From: Robertmurraya siralis
Lineage (GTDB): Bacteria > Bacillota > Bacilli > Bacillales > Cytobacillaceae
Length of the DNA: 64,000 nucleotides
Direction: 5' to 3'
NCBI RefSeq assembly: GCF_005502275.1
Contig: NZ_SWLZ01000002.1
Coordinates: forward strand, 186,001-250,000
Shown here piece by piece: positions 36,159 to 44,716 of the stretch. A model generated the notes under the pieces. It was not told the DNA's origin. It searched no databases and saw only the letters and a list, made by a program, of their open reading frames with translations. The translations under genes and the position numbers were made by a program. The stretch's first letter is position 1; every line of letters starts with the position of its first letter.

Positions 36159-37004
36159 CTAAAGCAAGGAATGAACAAGCTGCTGTGTATATGGCTGCTG
36201 TGGATCCTCTAAAATCTGATCCGTGAGTCCTTGCTCGATCACTTTTCCTTCTAGCATCACAAGTGTCCGATCGGCAAGCATGCGGATAACGCCTAAATCA
36301 TGGGAGACGAGAACAATACTAATGCCAAGCTCTCGTTGCAAACTTTTAATTAAATCGAGAACACTCGCTTGAACAGAAAGGTCAAGTCCTGTTGTAACTT
36401 CATCTAACAAAAGTAATGGCGGATGATTGGAAAGGGCTTTCGCAATTTGAACACGTTGCTGCATACCACCAGAGAAATTTTTCGGCGCTTCTTTTCTGCG
36501 GTGCACGGGGATGTGGACTTTATTCAACAGTTCAGTTCCTCTGCTTTCCATCATCCCAACATGGTTATTGCCGGCAGCTATCAGCTTTTCTGCTATATTG
36601 CCAATCGAGGAAAAATTCATCCGTAAACCTAATAATGGATTTTGATAGACCTTCCCCATAATATGATTGCGAATATAGCGTTGCTGCTGGGAAGATTCTT
36701 GAAATAAATTCTTCTCCCCATTTTCATAGTCACTAACGTATGCCTCACCACTCGTCACTTCCTGATCAAAGTAAAGACATTGCATTAATGTTGATTTCCC
36801 ACTGCCGCTTTCACCGACAATTCCTAAAACCTCTCCTGGAAAAACATCAAAGGAAACATTGCGACAGGCGTATACCGTTCCGCAAACTTGACAATAGTTT
36901 TTTACAAGACTGGAAGATTCCCCACCTCGACACTTTAAACAGCCTGGCCCATATTGCTTATTCAAATTTTTCACCGATAAAACCGGCACCTCAAAATCTG
37001 TCAT
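36159..37004 (-). CDS. phnK: C-P lyase ABC subunit PhnK with a Cys-rich insertion
   Basis: A 281-residue ABC-type ATPase, of the oligopeptide-ATPase clade, that binds the C-P lyase core complex. Walker A is GESGSGKST, the signature FSGGMQQRVQIAKAL, Walker B LLLLDEVTTGLDLS and the C-terminal block VSHDLGVIRMLADRTLVM. Between the first strand and Walker A, at residues 22-47, it has CLKC and YCQVC plus C47, a four-Cys zinc-ribbon-like insertion that E. coli PhnK lacks. It starts immediately after phnJ with no gap. Confidence 0.93.
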   Translation of the reverse strand: MTDFEVPVLSVKNLNKQYGPGCLKCRGGESSSLVKNYCQVCGTVYACRNVSFDVFPGEVLGIVGESGSGKSTLMQCLYFDQEVTSGEAYVSDYENGEKNLFQESSQQQRYIRNHIMGKVYQNPLLGLRMNFSSIGNIAEKLIAAGNNHVGMMESRGTELLNKVHIPVHRRKEAPKNFSGGMQQRVQIAKALSNHPPLLLLDEVTTGLDLSVQASVLDLIKSLQRELGISIVLVSHDLGVIRMLADRTLVMLEGKVIEQGLTDQILEDPQQPYTQQLVHSLL

Positions 37005-37850
37005 TTATTTCACTCCAACGGAATTTAATTTTTCGAGACAATTGCTCGTGTCATTACATTGATAAACGGTTTCATCCGTTAATTCATCCACAAGCTCATC
37101 CAAAAAGACGTCAGTCTGCCCGCATATGCGGCAATGTTTATCAGCAAAAATTTCCGCTTGAAATAGGTAGTCCTCAAAATCTAGTGAAACCACCTTTGTA
37201 TATGGAGGAACAGCGTATACCTTCTTTTCACGTCCTGCTCCTAACAAGATCAAAGCCTCATTTGCATTCATTTTTGGATTATCAAAACGGGGAATTGGAC
37301 TAGGCGCCATCACATAGCGATCATGAACAAGAACTGGATGATCGGCACCTGTTGCCATACCCCCATATTTCATAATCTGTTCAAACAGCATCAGCCATGC
37401 TCCACTATATTCTTTTTCCGCATGGAGCTTTTTTGTTTCCGTTTCACTTGGCTCATAATAGCGTAGCGGCTCCGGCAACGGAACCTGCAAAACCAGGATT
37501 TGCTCCTTTGTTAAAGGCACCTCAGGAATGCGGTGCCTTGATTGAATCAAGGTCGCCTTAGAAGTGTGCTCGGTTACCTCCACTCCTGTCGTATTGGAAA
37601 CAAGCTTCTTTATATTGACGGCATTAACCGATTCGTCTGAACCTTGATCGATTACCTTTAGAACATCTTTCATTCCTATTAATGAAAGTGTTAATTGCAG
37701 ACCACCGGTTCCCCAGCCTCTGCCAATTGGCATCTCTCTTGAGGCAAACGGAACTTGATAGCCAGGAATGGCGATCGCCTTAAGAGTCGCTCTACGAATC
37801 TCTCGTTTTGAGCCCTCATCAAAAAAAGCGAAATTATAGGTTGTATTCAC
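37005..37850 (-). CDS. phnJ: C-P lyase catalytic subunit PhnJ (radical SAM-type)
   Basis: A 281-residue iron-sulfur enzyme that splits the carbon-phosphorus bond of 5-phosphoribosyl 1-phosphonate, releasing methane or another hydrocarbon and the ribose cyclic phosphate. The cysteines that bind the [4Fe-4S] cluster and act in catalysis are all here: C240, C243 (CRIC), C265 and C271, exactly one position before the E. coli numbering. It overlaps phnI by four bases (ATGA) and touches phnK directly. Confidence 0.96.
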   Translation of the reverse strand: MNTTYNFAFFDEGSKREIRRATLKAIAIPGYQVPFASREMPIGRGWGTGGLQLTLSLIGMKDVLKVIDQGSDESVNAVNIKKLVSNTTGVEVTEHTSKATLIQSRHRIPEVPLTKEQILVLQVPLPEPLRYYEPSETETKKLHAEKEYSGAWLMLFEQIMKYGGMATGADHPVLVHDRYVMAPSPIPRFDNPKMNANEALILLGAGREKKVYAVPPYTKVVSLDFEDYLFQAEIFADKHCRICGQTDVFLDELVDELTDETVYQCNDTSNCLEKLNSVGVK

Positions 37851-38965
37851 CCGTTCTTCACCTCTTCTCTTGCTGCTTTTCTCGTTTTTCTCACACTGTC
37901 CAATTTTGATTGGAAGGTTACATAATGGGGCATCTTCAAATGTGAAATAAAGCCTGTTGATTCAACAGAATCAATATGATAGAGCACAAATTCTTCATTA
38001 TGACTTGGAAATTCTAAATTTGGGTGCTCAAGACAATGATCCAGAATCCCCATTGCAATTGCTTTTGTTTCATTTTGTCCTAAGCACAGACCATAGCCGA
38101 TTTCGAACTCCATCTCTTTTTTCCCATACTCTTTTTCAACAGTGAAGGGCATAAGCATTTCTACTTCCGTGGCCTTAACGCCCCCAATATAATAGTCATT
38201 TTCCACATCATTCTCCTCCGAGGCTGGAGGAGCAACTGTTACAGGCAGCTTCCCCACTCGCAGTTCCCCTACTGTTGGATGCAAATCACCATAGCCACGA
38301 ATAACCGCATAAGCAAACGACGTCACAGCCCCCGTTTGTCCTCTCGTTAACACCTGTAACCGTTGGCTTCGAGTCGAAGGGAATTCAAGGCTTTCTCGCG
38401 TCACATCATCCGGCTCTCGATCGTTGTTTTCACATGGAGAAATGAGACCTTCTTTTCGTAAGTAATCAAGCACTTTTGGCAGTTTCAGTTCTCCTGATAG
38501 CTCCTGATCAGATTTTTCGGATAGATAATGATGCAACCATTCTTGAACACTATTATCCGTTTCAGTCATTAATTGAAAATCAAGAAGCCTGTGTGTATAA
38601 TCAGTTGTTGCTCCGAGAATTTGTCCACCGGGAATATCTTTAAAACTGGCGGAAATGCGGCGCTCCACTTTCATATCCTGGGACTCTATTACCTTTGAAT
38701 AATGCTTTCTTGGAACGGTTGAGCGAAATGCCCTTAATAAAAAGACCGCTTCCTCTGGATTTCCTTCAGCCTGCTTAATGGCTAGAGCTGCAAGCGCTTC
38801 GTCGTAAAGGCTGCTTTCAGACATAACCTGATCGATAAGTCCACGCATTCCTGCTTGTATTCTTCCCACTTCAATCGTTTGCCCTCGTTGGATCCGTTCA
38901 TATTTGAGGCGCTTTATCGATTCCTCAATCGCAAGTGTGCCACCCTTAACTGCTACATATCCCAT
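37847..38965 (-). CDS. phnI: C-P lyase core subunit PhnI
   Basis: A 372-residue subunit, the catalytic core of the ribosyl transfer step that exchanges the adenine of ATP for the phosphonate. The block GYVAVKGGTLAIEES at the start, RRISASFKDIPGGQILGATTDYTHRLL near 105 (motif core SFKDIPGGQ) and the C-terminal HLKMPHYVTFQSKLDSVRK are family-typical. It overlaps phnH by one base and phnJ by four. Confidence 0.95.
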   Translation of the reverse strand: MGYVAVKGGTLAIEESIKRLKYERIQRGQTIEVGRIQAGMRGLIDQVMSESSLYDEALAALAIKQAEGNPEEAVFLLRAFRSTVPRKHYSKVIESQDMKVERRISASFKDIPGGQILGATTDYTHRLLDFQLMTETDNSVQEWLHHYLSEKSDQELSGELKLPKVLDYLRKEGLISPCENNDREPDDVTRESLEFPSTRSQRLQVLTRGQTGAVTSFAYAVIRGYGDLHPTVGELRVGKLPVTVAPPASEENDVENDYYIGGVKATEVEMLMPFTVEKEYGKKEMEFEIGYGLCLGQNETKAIAMGILDHCLEHPNLEFPSHNEEFVLYHIDSVESTGFISHLKMPHYVTFQSKLDSVRKTRKAAREEVKNG

Positions 38966-39558
38966 TAAACAATCACCCTATTTATCGTAATTTGTGTTGT
39001 TCGCGGCAACGCAAGAAGCTGTTGGCGACGATCGATAAACATTAAATCCACTCCAAGTGGATACTCCTTGTTTTTCACTTGACGCTCTGCCAGCCACTCG
39101 CTTTCCGTCTCCACATGGACTTGCTCTTCGCTTTGAATGCCTGGCCCCGTTAACTTCAATGTTGAGGTATTGGTAATTTCATCAACTTCCGCAAAAATCG
39201 TTGCAGAATCATGCGGATTTTTTAATGTGCCATGTTTAGCTCTTTCAATGGCGCCCTTTAAGGCAGTTTTCTCTGCATCCGCCAAAACAAAGATGTAGTC
39301 TGCTTCCTCTATAGCAGCTGGTCGCGCATTTGTATACTGATGGATCAATTTTGAAATCGCTGCTTCTCTTTTTGAGAAAACTTTAAATGTTACTTCTTGA
39401 TCAAATAACGTGAACGCCAAGAGAAGAAATGGCCTTGCCTCGTTCTCCTCAATTAAGGCCGCTTCCTTCGATAAATCAGCCAATTGCCCAGGTCTTGCCA
39501 TCGCATCAACAAGCTTCCGATACACTGTTTGAATATCGTGAACCATATCTAGCTTCAC
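38965..39558 (-). CDS. phnH: C-P lyase core subunit PhnH
   Basis: A 197-residue non-catalytic core subunit of the C-P lyase complex, homodimeric with PhnG-PhnI in known structures. The opening HDIQTVYRKLVDAMARPGQ is the family hallmark, and the C-terminal GVDLMFIDRRQQLLALPRTT is also conserved. It lies 13 bases after phnG and overlaps phnI by one base. Confidence 0.93.
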   Translation of the reverse strand: MKLDMVHDIQTVYRKLVDAMARPGQLADLSKEAALIEENEARPFLLLAFTLFDQEVTFKVFSKREAAISKLIHQYTNARPAAIEEADYIFVLADAEKTALKGAIERAKHGTLKNPHDSATIFAEVDEITNTSTLKLTGPGIQSEEQVHVETESEWLAERQVKNKEYPLGVDLMFIDRRQQLLALPRTTQITINRVIV

Positions 39559-39571
39559 CTTCTATTCCTCC

Positions 39572-39997
39572 TTATGAAACATCCATCGTTTCAAATTGAA
39601 CCTTTGTTTTCAATATTGACTGGTCTTCTAACTTTCTCGCCTTTAAAATCTTTTCTTCCTCACTTTCTAAAAGCTTGCTCCATTCGTCAGTTTCTGCTAA
39701 TTGTGCTTCAATGGCAGCATCGATAATAGCTAATTTATAAGCAAGGTCCTGTTGGTCGCCAATAACAATGCCCATTCCAACCACCCCTTCTACCTGAACC
39801 TTGCACTCCGTCACAAAAGCCTCTCCTAGATAAAATAGTGATTTCTTTGAGGTCTCTCTCACTTTCATCATCACTAAACCATGCTCTGGCTCTTGAATCA
39901 CCTTTACCCGATAGTTGTCAGCAATGGTTTGAGCCAGTTGTTCTACTAGCGTTCGAGAGCCATTGATTAAGATTTCCGTTCTTCGTCTTCTTTTCAT
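39572..39997 (-). CDS. phnG: C-P lyase core subunit PhnG
   Basis: A 141-residue subunit and the first gene of the C-P lyase operon. It has the GLVMMKVRETSKKSLFYLGE block and the VQVEGVVGMGIVIGDQQDLAY region typical of PhnG. A strong GGAGG ribosome binding site lies 8 bases before the ATG. No Pho-box tandem array is visible in the 80 bases upstream; control may instead come from the PhnF-like regulator at 41081. Confidence 0.93.
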   Translation of the reverse strand: MKRRRRTEILINGSRTLVEQLAQTIADNYRVKVIQEPEHGLVMMKVRETSKKSLFYLGEAFVTECKVQVEGVVGMGIVIGDQQDLAYKLAIIDAAIEAQLAETDEWSKLLESEEEKILKARKLEDQSILKTKVQFETMDVS

Positions 39998-40167
39998 CTC
40001 AGGGCCTCCGTCTATGTATTGATTTCACATCTTAAATCTACCTTGTTGCCAAGTAAGTGAACGTAAAAGAATCATAAAGTTTGTATTGGTTTTGTAAAAA
40101 GCGTTACATACAACTCTTTTACCAGCTAATGCTAGCTCAGAGATTTTTGGAAAGTCAGTTGTCGGAG

Positions 40168-40418
40168 ATTGCGGGAGTTTTGGTTGGGATTGCACTGGTC
40201 TATGTATTGACTACGTGCATTTTCACGGGGGAGGATTCACGTTTGCGCTGGAATTGCGCGGGTTTCTGTGTTGATTGCGCTTGTTTTTGCATTAATTGCG
40301 CCGATTTCCACTTGGATTGCCCACGTTTCCACATTGATTGCGCCGATTTCCGCATTATTGCGAAATATTGACTCGGTTGCGTGGAGCTGCATTCGCATTG
40401 CGCGCATTTCCGCATTAA
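40168..40418. repeat. Degenerate 21-bp tandem repeats
   Basis: Units beginning ATTGCG recur at 40168, 40189, 40253, 40274, 40295, 40316, 40337, 40357, 40376 and 40397. From 40253 to 40337 the step is exactly 21 bases; later units are 19-21. Each unit ends in a TTTCC-type stretch. Period 21 equals seven codons, so all six frames show heptad-like patterns; none is a credible gene. Confidence 0.8.
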
Positions 40419-40449
40419 GTGGCATAATCTCATTCTTTCTTTGCAGTTA

Positions 40450-41014
40450 AGGCTTAGAACCATATTTGCGAAACGACTTATCCGAACGCTATCAGATTTC
40501 ACATACTCTGATTCGCGGTAGAAAATAACATTAATATTCATCCGAAAAAAGGCAGCATCGTTGCTTACATTGATCTTGAATCTGTCGAGCAGCTTATTTT
40601 CTTAAGAAGTAGATTGGAACAAGAAATTACGGGGGAAAAAAGGACCATCTTCCATTAAAGGGGTTGAATGAATTAAAAACAATTCTTGCCAAACAAAAAG
40701 GATGGTTTAGAGACATTTCTCCAGCTCGATGATGCTTTTCATAAAACTTTATATGATCTTGCCGGGAGAGGATTTCTATGGAATTTAATACAGCTGTTTC
40801 AAGTTCACTATATAAGATTCAGACGACTTAATATGCATCGAAAGACAAACTAGCAGAAATCCATAAAGAGCATGAATTGATGATTGGTCTTCTTGTCCTA
40901 GGCGAAGCAGAGAAAATTGCTGAGATCGTGCGTCATCACCTATAAGCAGATATAAACTCGCTAGATTTTCAGGAGCACTTTGGCGAGTATATTAAAAATT
41001 CCGAGTTTTTTTGA
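40450..41014 (+). pseudogene. Decayed GntR-family (FCD subtype) transcription regulator
   Basis: Broken plus-strand frames match an FadR/FCD-type regulator in order: a remnant of the wing (IHPKKGSIVAYIDLESVEQ near 40540-40590), LRSRLEQEI, GLNELKTILAKQK, LQLDDAFHKTLYDLAGR near 40720-40770, HYIRFRRLNMHRK, and LAEIHKEHELMIGLLVLGEAEKIAEIVRHHL-like text (core HKEHELMIGLL) near 40852-40940, ending with LDFQEHFGEYIKNS. At least four frame changes and in-frame stops separate these blocks and the helix-turn-helix is nearly lost. It ends at an intact terminator at 41043. It was presumably a regulator of a neighbouring operon. Confidence 0.75.
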
Positions 41015-41042
41015 CTTAAACCATATACGTCCTGAAAATACG

Positions 41043-41071
41043 GAGCAATCACCTTGACTGCTCTTTTTTTT
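41043..41071 (+). terminator. Terminator downstream of the decayed regulator
   Basis: A 9-bp stem with one mismatch (GAGCAATCA/TGACTGCTC, 3-base loop) is followed by eight T on the plus strand, positioned for the regulator relic and not for any intact gene. Confidence 0.8.
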
Positions 41072-41080
41072 GCAAGGAAC

Positions 41081-41782
41081 TTAAATAATATAAGTGAAGC
41101 AGTCACTTCTGTAAATATTTTTCGAATACTCCAACACCTGCCCTGTTCTACGATCTATGCAGCCTGATTCTAAGCTTAACAGCGGTACAAGACTAGGGCA
41201 TTTTAGCAGTTCTCTTTCCTTTTTATTCGGAAAAATGACAGTCAGCTTTGTTTTCAGCGCTTCAAAGTCGCTATAGCCCTGTTTTCGGAAAAATTGAAAA
41301 ATGGAAGAAATTTCACTCCCTTCCCTTTTAATATTGGCAAAAACAGTTTGAGATAAATAGGAAGTATGCACCGCTATCGGGCAATCTTCTACAATGCGCA
41401 AGCGACTGATTTTATATACAACAGCATTTTTTCCAGCATTTAAAGCATGAAATATGGAAGTGTCGTAGGCAATCTCTTCACAAGCAATATTCCTTGTCTC
41501 AAAGCGATAATTCAGTTCTTGCATTTTTTCACTAAAGCTTACATCTCCTGTTAAAATGAGAGGAATTTGCAGCTTTTGATTTTGAACATAGCTCCCTTTT
41601 CCTTGTTTCGAAAAAATATAACCAAGTTCTTGCAGACGCTCATAAGCTTTACGAACAACGATTCTCGGTACTTGATAATAATCTGCCAATTCATTTTCAG
41701 ATGGCAGCTTATCATTCGGTTTATAATTTCCTTTTTGTATTTCCGAAATTAATGTATCAACCAATATTGCTTTTTCAGACAA
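41081..41782 (-). CDS. phnF: GntR-family regulator, HutC/PhnF subfamily
   Basis: A 233-residue repressor-type regulator. The winged helix (residues 20-70) has LPSENELADYYQVPRIVVRKAYERLQELGYI and FSKQGKGSYV, and the C-terminal UTRA ligand-binding domain runs from about residue 90 to the end. Members of this subgroup include PhnF, which controls phosphonate operons, and this gene lies upstream of phnG on the same strand across 1.1 kb. I choose the TTG at 41782, since AAAGGGGG is about 10 bases upstream; an ATG at 41830 has no site. The effector may be a phosphonate or ribose phosphonate intermediate, but that is inference. Confidence 0.85.
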   Translation of the reverse strand: MSEKAILVDTLISEIQKGNYKPNDKLPSENELADYYQVPRIVVRKAYERLQELGYIFSKQGKGSYVQNQKLQIPLILTGDVSFSEKMQELNYRFETRNIACEEIAYDTSIFHALNAGKNAVVYKISRLRIVEDCPIAVHTSYLSQTVFANIKREGSEISSIFQFFRKQGYSDFEALKTKLTVIFPNKKERELLKCPSLVPLLSLESGCIDRRTGQVLEYSKNIYRSDCFTYII

Positions 41783-41910
41783 TTTGGCATATCCCCCTTT
41801 GAACGATCTAAAACGAGTATAACGATTCATTTTAAACTTCGTGTTACGCCCATGTTAATTTTATAAGGTAACTCTCGATAAGAAGCTCTTGTACAAAACA
41901 AAGCCCGTCG

Positions 41911-42531
41911 TTAGTTTATCTGCTCTTTTAAAGGCTTTGCCTGTATTAAAACAAAGATATCTGACCAGTACCGTTCCATATGTTCAACTTGAAGATGTGA
42001 TTTTTTCATAAGTTCGGGAAAATTCCGATTACAATGACATCCAGAGATTTGTTTATAGACTGGATCTATTATTTTTTGAGCAAGGGAAAGCAACGGATTA
42101 GAGCTCAGGCCATGCTCCATCAGCAATACACGTCCTCCCTCACGGCACCAGCGGTTGAATTTTCGTAAAACGGCAATTGGGTCAGTATAGGTACAAAGAG
42201 AAAGAGTCGATACGATGCAATCAAAAGAATTATCTGCAAACGATAACTCTTCTAAATCCTTTGTCATAAACTCTGCTTTCACTTGAAACCTGTCTGCAGC
42301 TCTTTTTGCACTTTTTATCATCTCTGAACTAAAATCAACACCTGTTATTTCAACATTAGCCTGATTATAATAAGGAAAATTTGCCCCAGCTCCAACTCCC
42401 ACTTCCAACACTTTTCCGTATGCATTTTTAATCAAGTCTTTTCTCCATCCTGCAATTCTGTGATGATGTTGATTGTTCTCATACATTTTTGCTTGTTTAT
42501 CAAATTTTTTAATTAACCGATCTTTTTTCAT
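41911..42531 (-). CDS. Class I SAM-dependent methyltransferase (Methyltransf_11, METTL7-like)
   Basis: A 206-residue methyltransferase. Motif I is VLEVGVGAGANFPYY near residue 45, motif post I is VEITGVDFSSEMI, motif II DNSFDCIVSTLSL near 105, and the C-terminal SGCHCNRNF stretch resembles METTL7-type enzymes. Substrate unknown. The start at ATG 42531 follows GGAAGG; the longer form starting at 42576 has no site. It is between the PhnF-like gene and the hexapeptide transferase, but a terminator separates it from the latter, so it may belong with the regulator transcript. Confidence 0.8.
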   Translation of the reverse strand: MKKDRLIKKFDKQAKMYENNQHHHRIAGWRKDLIKNAYGKVLEVGVGAGANFPYYNQANVEITGVDFSSEMIKSAKRAADRFQVKAEFMTKDLEELSFADNSFDCIVSTLSLCTYTDPIAVLRKFNRWCREGGRVLLMEHGLSSNPLLSLAQKIIDPVYKQISGCHCNRNFPELMKKSHLQVEHMERYWSDIFVLIQAKPLKEQIN

Positions 42532-42630
42532 TTGCTCCCACCTTCCATTCGTCCGTATCATTTTAAAAATTTTCAAAAAAATAAATGTGCACTAAGTTGT
42601 TGTGGATGGCATCCGTATTAAATAGGAAAA

Positions 42631-42648
42631 GCCCTAACTAATTAGGGC
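42631..42648 (-). terminator. Terminator after the hexapeptide transferase
   Basis: A perfect 7-bp stem GCCCTAA/TTAGGGC with a CTAA loop, followed by a short T run on the minus strand, ends the PHP-transferase transcription unit. Confidence 0.7.
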
Positions 42649-42665
42649 ACACCATTTATTATACT

Positions 42666-43298
42666 TCACCCATGCTTTTTAATAAATGTCTCCATATCAT
42701 TGAAATCCTCAAAGTGGGTTTCAAGCTTTTCTCTCGACCAGTTCCACCAAGCAATTTTTAATAGTTTTTCAGATAATTCTTGCGGAAATCTTCGCTTTAA
42801 CGGTCTCGCTGGTATACCGACAACGATCATATACGGGGCTACATCTTTTGTTACTACCGCCCCAGAGCCAATAACGGCACCTGTTCCGATCTCCACATCC
42901 TTCATAATGATCGCCCCATGTCCAATCCAAACATCGTGTCCTATTTTCACTTTTTTGGTACGGCGCCAATCAAAAAAATCCTCATCGTCCTTATCATCAA
43001 GGCAATAGGCAATTTTTCGATAAGTCATGTGATGCTGCGATACCCGTTCCATCGGATGTTGGACAGGATTAATGCATACATGAGAGGCAATAGAACAAAA
43101 TTTCCCTATTTCTGAATAATTAACAGTGACGCCGTCCATCGTATAAGTGTAATCACCAAAAGAAGATTCCACAATCTTATTATTTGCGCCTATTGACGTC
43201 CAAGCCCCAGCAAAGCTATCGATAATTTGGCTCGAGGGATCGATACTAGGTGTTGTCGACAATTTCCTTTCTTCGTTAGGCTGATAGATGAAAGGCAT
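42666..43298 (-). CDS. Hexapeptide-repeat acetyltransferase of phosphonate loci
   Basis: A 210-residue left-handed beta-helix protein of the phosphonate-metabolism transferase group (TIGR03308-like; chloramphenicol-acetyltransferase-like fold). The hexapeptide repeats run through [33 protein letters not shown] near residues 115-150, and residues [15 protein letters not shown] near 78 supply the active-site region. Such genes are found next to C-P lyase operons, but their acceptor is not known; N-acetylation of aminophosphonates (as done by PhnO) is a sensible guess. It starts one base after the PHP gene stop, so the two are translated together. Confidence 0.85.
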   Translation of the reverse strand: MPFIYQPNEERKLSTTPSIDPSSQIIDSFAGAWTSIGANNKIVESSFGDYTYTMDGVTVNYSEIGKFCSIASHVCINPVQHPMERVSQHHMTYRKIAYCLDDKDDEDFFDWRRTKKVKIGHDVWIGHGAIIMKDVEIGTGAVIGSGAVVTKDVAPYMIVVGIPARPLKRRFPQELSEKLLKIAWWNWSREKLETHFEDFNDMETFIKKHG

Positions 43299-43299
43299 A

Positions 43300-44145
43300 T
43301 TAAACTTTCAACCTTTCTTTCCGTAATTGTAGAGCATGCAATGTTTCAATGCCCGGACTTTTACTTCCAATCAGAACAGGCTTTTCCCCATACGCCCCAT
43401 GAAAATCCGAGCCTCCTGTCATAACAAGATCATATTCCCCTGCCAACTGTTTTCCTTGCGCCTCATGCTCTTTATTATGAAGTGGATGCCAGACCTCTAT
43501 CCCTTCTAGTCCGGCTTCCACCAATTCTGGAACAATTTCAAAATTTCCATATTGGCCTGGGTGGGCTAACACTGGAACACCACCTGCTTGTCGAATCATT
43601 TTAACAGCCTCTTTAGCATCAATATATTGCATCGGAATAAATGCAATACCTGGAGGTTTTCTATTAAATATTTTTTTATAAAGTGAACCATAAATAGAGT
43701 TCGTATATTTTTTCTCTATTAAAACCTGCATAATGTGCTGTTTGTATACACCCGTTCCTCCACGGGCAATCTCTAAACATCTTTCCCAAGTAATATCATA
43801 CCCGCTATCTATTAGCCTTTGAACCATTTCCTTTGAAATCTCATGTCTTTGTTCTACCAGTGGACCGCAAACCGCCTCAATCGCTGCATGTCCGGGTTCA
43901 ATAAAATAGCCCAATATATGAACTCTTCTCTCCCTTTGAAAGTCATAGCCTGACACTTCAATACCCGGAATAATTTCAATTCCATACTTCTTTCCCACTT
44001 TTCCCGCTTCTTCCAAACCTTTTGTTGTATCGTGGTTTGTTATCGCCAAATGACTTACATTTTGGAGTAAAGCCAACTCTAAAACTTCCTCAATGGATAG
44101 TGGACAATCCGAAATATTGGTATGACAATGAAATTCTACCTTCAT
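43300..44145 (-). CDS. PHP-family phosphoesterase, candidate PhnPP-type cyclic phosphodiesterase
   Basis: A 281-residue PHP-domain metal phosphoesterase. The ligands are present: H6-x-H8, D13, H38 and D39, E63, H76, the LAHPGQ histidine near 195 and the GGSDFHG aspartate and histidine near 257. In the Eggerthella lenta C-P lyase cluster a PHP enzyme, PhnPP, hydrolyses the 5-phosphoribosyl cyclic phosphate that PhnJ leaves, in place of the metallo-beta-lactamase PhnP. No PhnP is found in this window, and this gene is joined with the phosphonate-type hexapeptide transferase, so the same job is likely. Start ATG with AGGAGG at good distance. Confidence 0.8.
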   Translation of the reverse strand: MKVEFHCHTNISDCPLSIEEVLELALLQNVSHLAITNHDTTKGLEEAGKVGKKYGIEIIPGIEVSGYDFQRERRVHILGYFIEPGHAAIEAVCGPLVEQRHEISKEMVQRLIDSGYDITWERCLEIARGGTGVYKQHIMQVLIEKKYTNSIYGSLYKKIFNRKPPGIAFIPMQYIDAKEAVKMIRQAGGVPVLAHPGQYGNFEIVPELVEAGLEGIEVWHPLHNKEHEAQGKQLAGEYDLVMTGGSDFHGAYGEKPVLIGSKSPGIETLHALQLRKERLKV

Positions 44146-44488
44146 GAAGGCTACCTCCTCTATATTTTTAATCTATTTAAACCGCATCCATGTCCCGACA
44201 TCTTCTTAATTCAAGAATAACTTGGTACCAAGTACAAATGGTTAAGCAGAAGTTAAGTTCTTTTTAAGGGATTGTAAAAAAAGATTTCAATAGATCCTTT
44301 CATTTTTAGTTTGTAAAGCTAGAATATAGGCTAATTATGGGTGCTAAGTCTTACCTTATTTGTTGCTAATTTAGGCCGTTTTTACCGGAAATAATTAACA
44401 GAAAGTAGCATGGCTTTTTATATTCCATTAATAATCTGGATTTAAACTAAGGTAGTATCAAAAAAATTTACGTAATGAGGTGATTCTT
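44146..44488. other. Intergenic stretch, AT-rich
   Basis: About 340 bases between the PHP gene and a small lipoprotein. Nothing recognised; promoters for both diverging genes must lie here. Confidence 0.45.
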
Positions 44489-44638
44489 TTGAAGTTCAAG
44501 AATTTATCATTAACATTGCTTGCAGCGTTACTTTTCACTGGAGTTCTAACAGGTTGTGCAGACCAAAATGAGGTTGATACAGAGGAGAATGAAACTGAAA
44601 CACCTGGAGAAACTGAAACCGAAGAAACAAATGAGTAA
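44489..44638 (+). CDS. Small lipoprotein, 49 residues
   Basis: A short gene starting at TTG with a GAGGTGATTCTT site, giving a lysine-led hydrophobic signal (LSLTLLAALLFTGVL) and the lipobox LTGC (Cys near 23). The remaining 26 residues are very acidic and threonine-rich (ETETPGETETEETNE). It looks like a shorter cousin of the 3018-3440 lipoprotein in style (signal plus acidic linker), with no C-terminal domain. Its function is unknown; it may be a fragment. Followed by a hairpin at 44650-44677 that may end transcription. Confidence 0.6.
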   Translation: MKFKNLSLTLLAALLFTGVLTGCADQNEVDTEENETETPGETETEETNE

Positions 44639-44683
44639 AATATAAAGTGAGACCTTCCCATATGGAAGCGTCTCGGCCTGTCA

Positions 44684-44716
44684 ACAAACGACATCGAGAC
44701 CCTCGATGTCGTTTGT
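44684..44716. repeat. Perfect 14-bp inverted repeat and a degenerate Bacillus-type dispersed repeat
   Basis: ACAAACGACATCGA pairs exactly with TCGATGTCGTTTGT, 5-base loop. Directly after it, at about 44725-44766, the text TTGATTTCCGCTCCAGACACTTGCTTTTCCGGGGAGCATTC (core GATTTCCGCTCC) resembles a widespread intergenic repeat of Bacillus genomes, truncated here; GTTGATTTTCC recurs near 44806. The rest of 44640-45060 has no intact gene. Confidence 0.6.
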
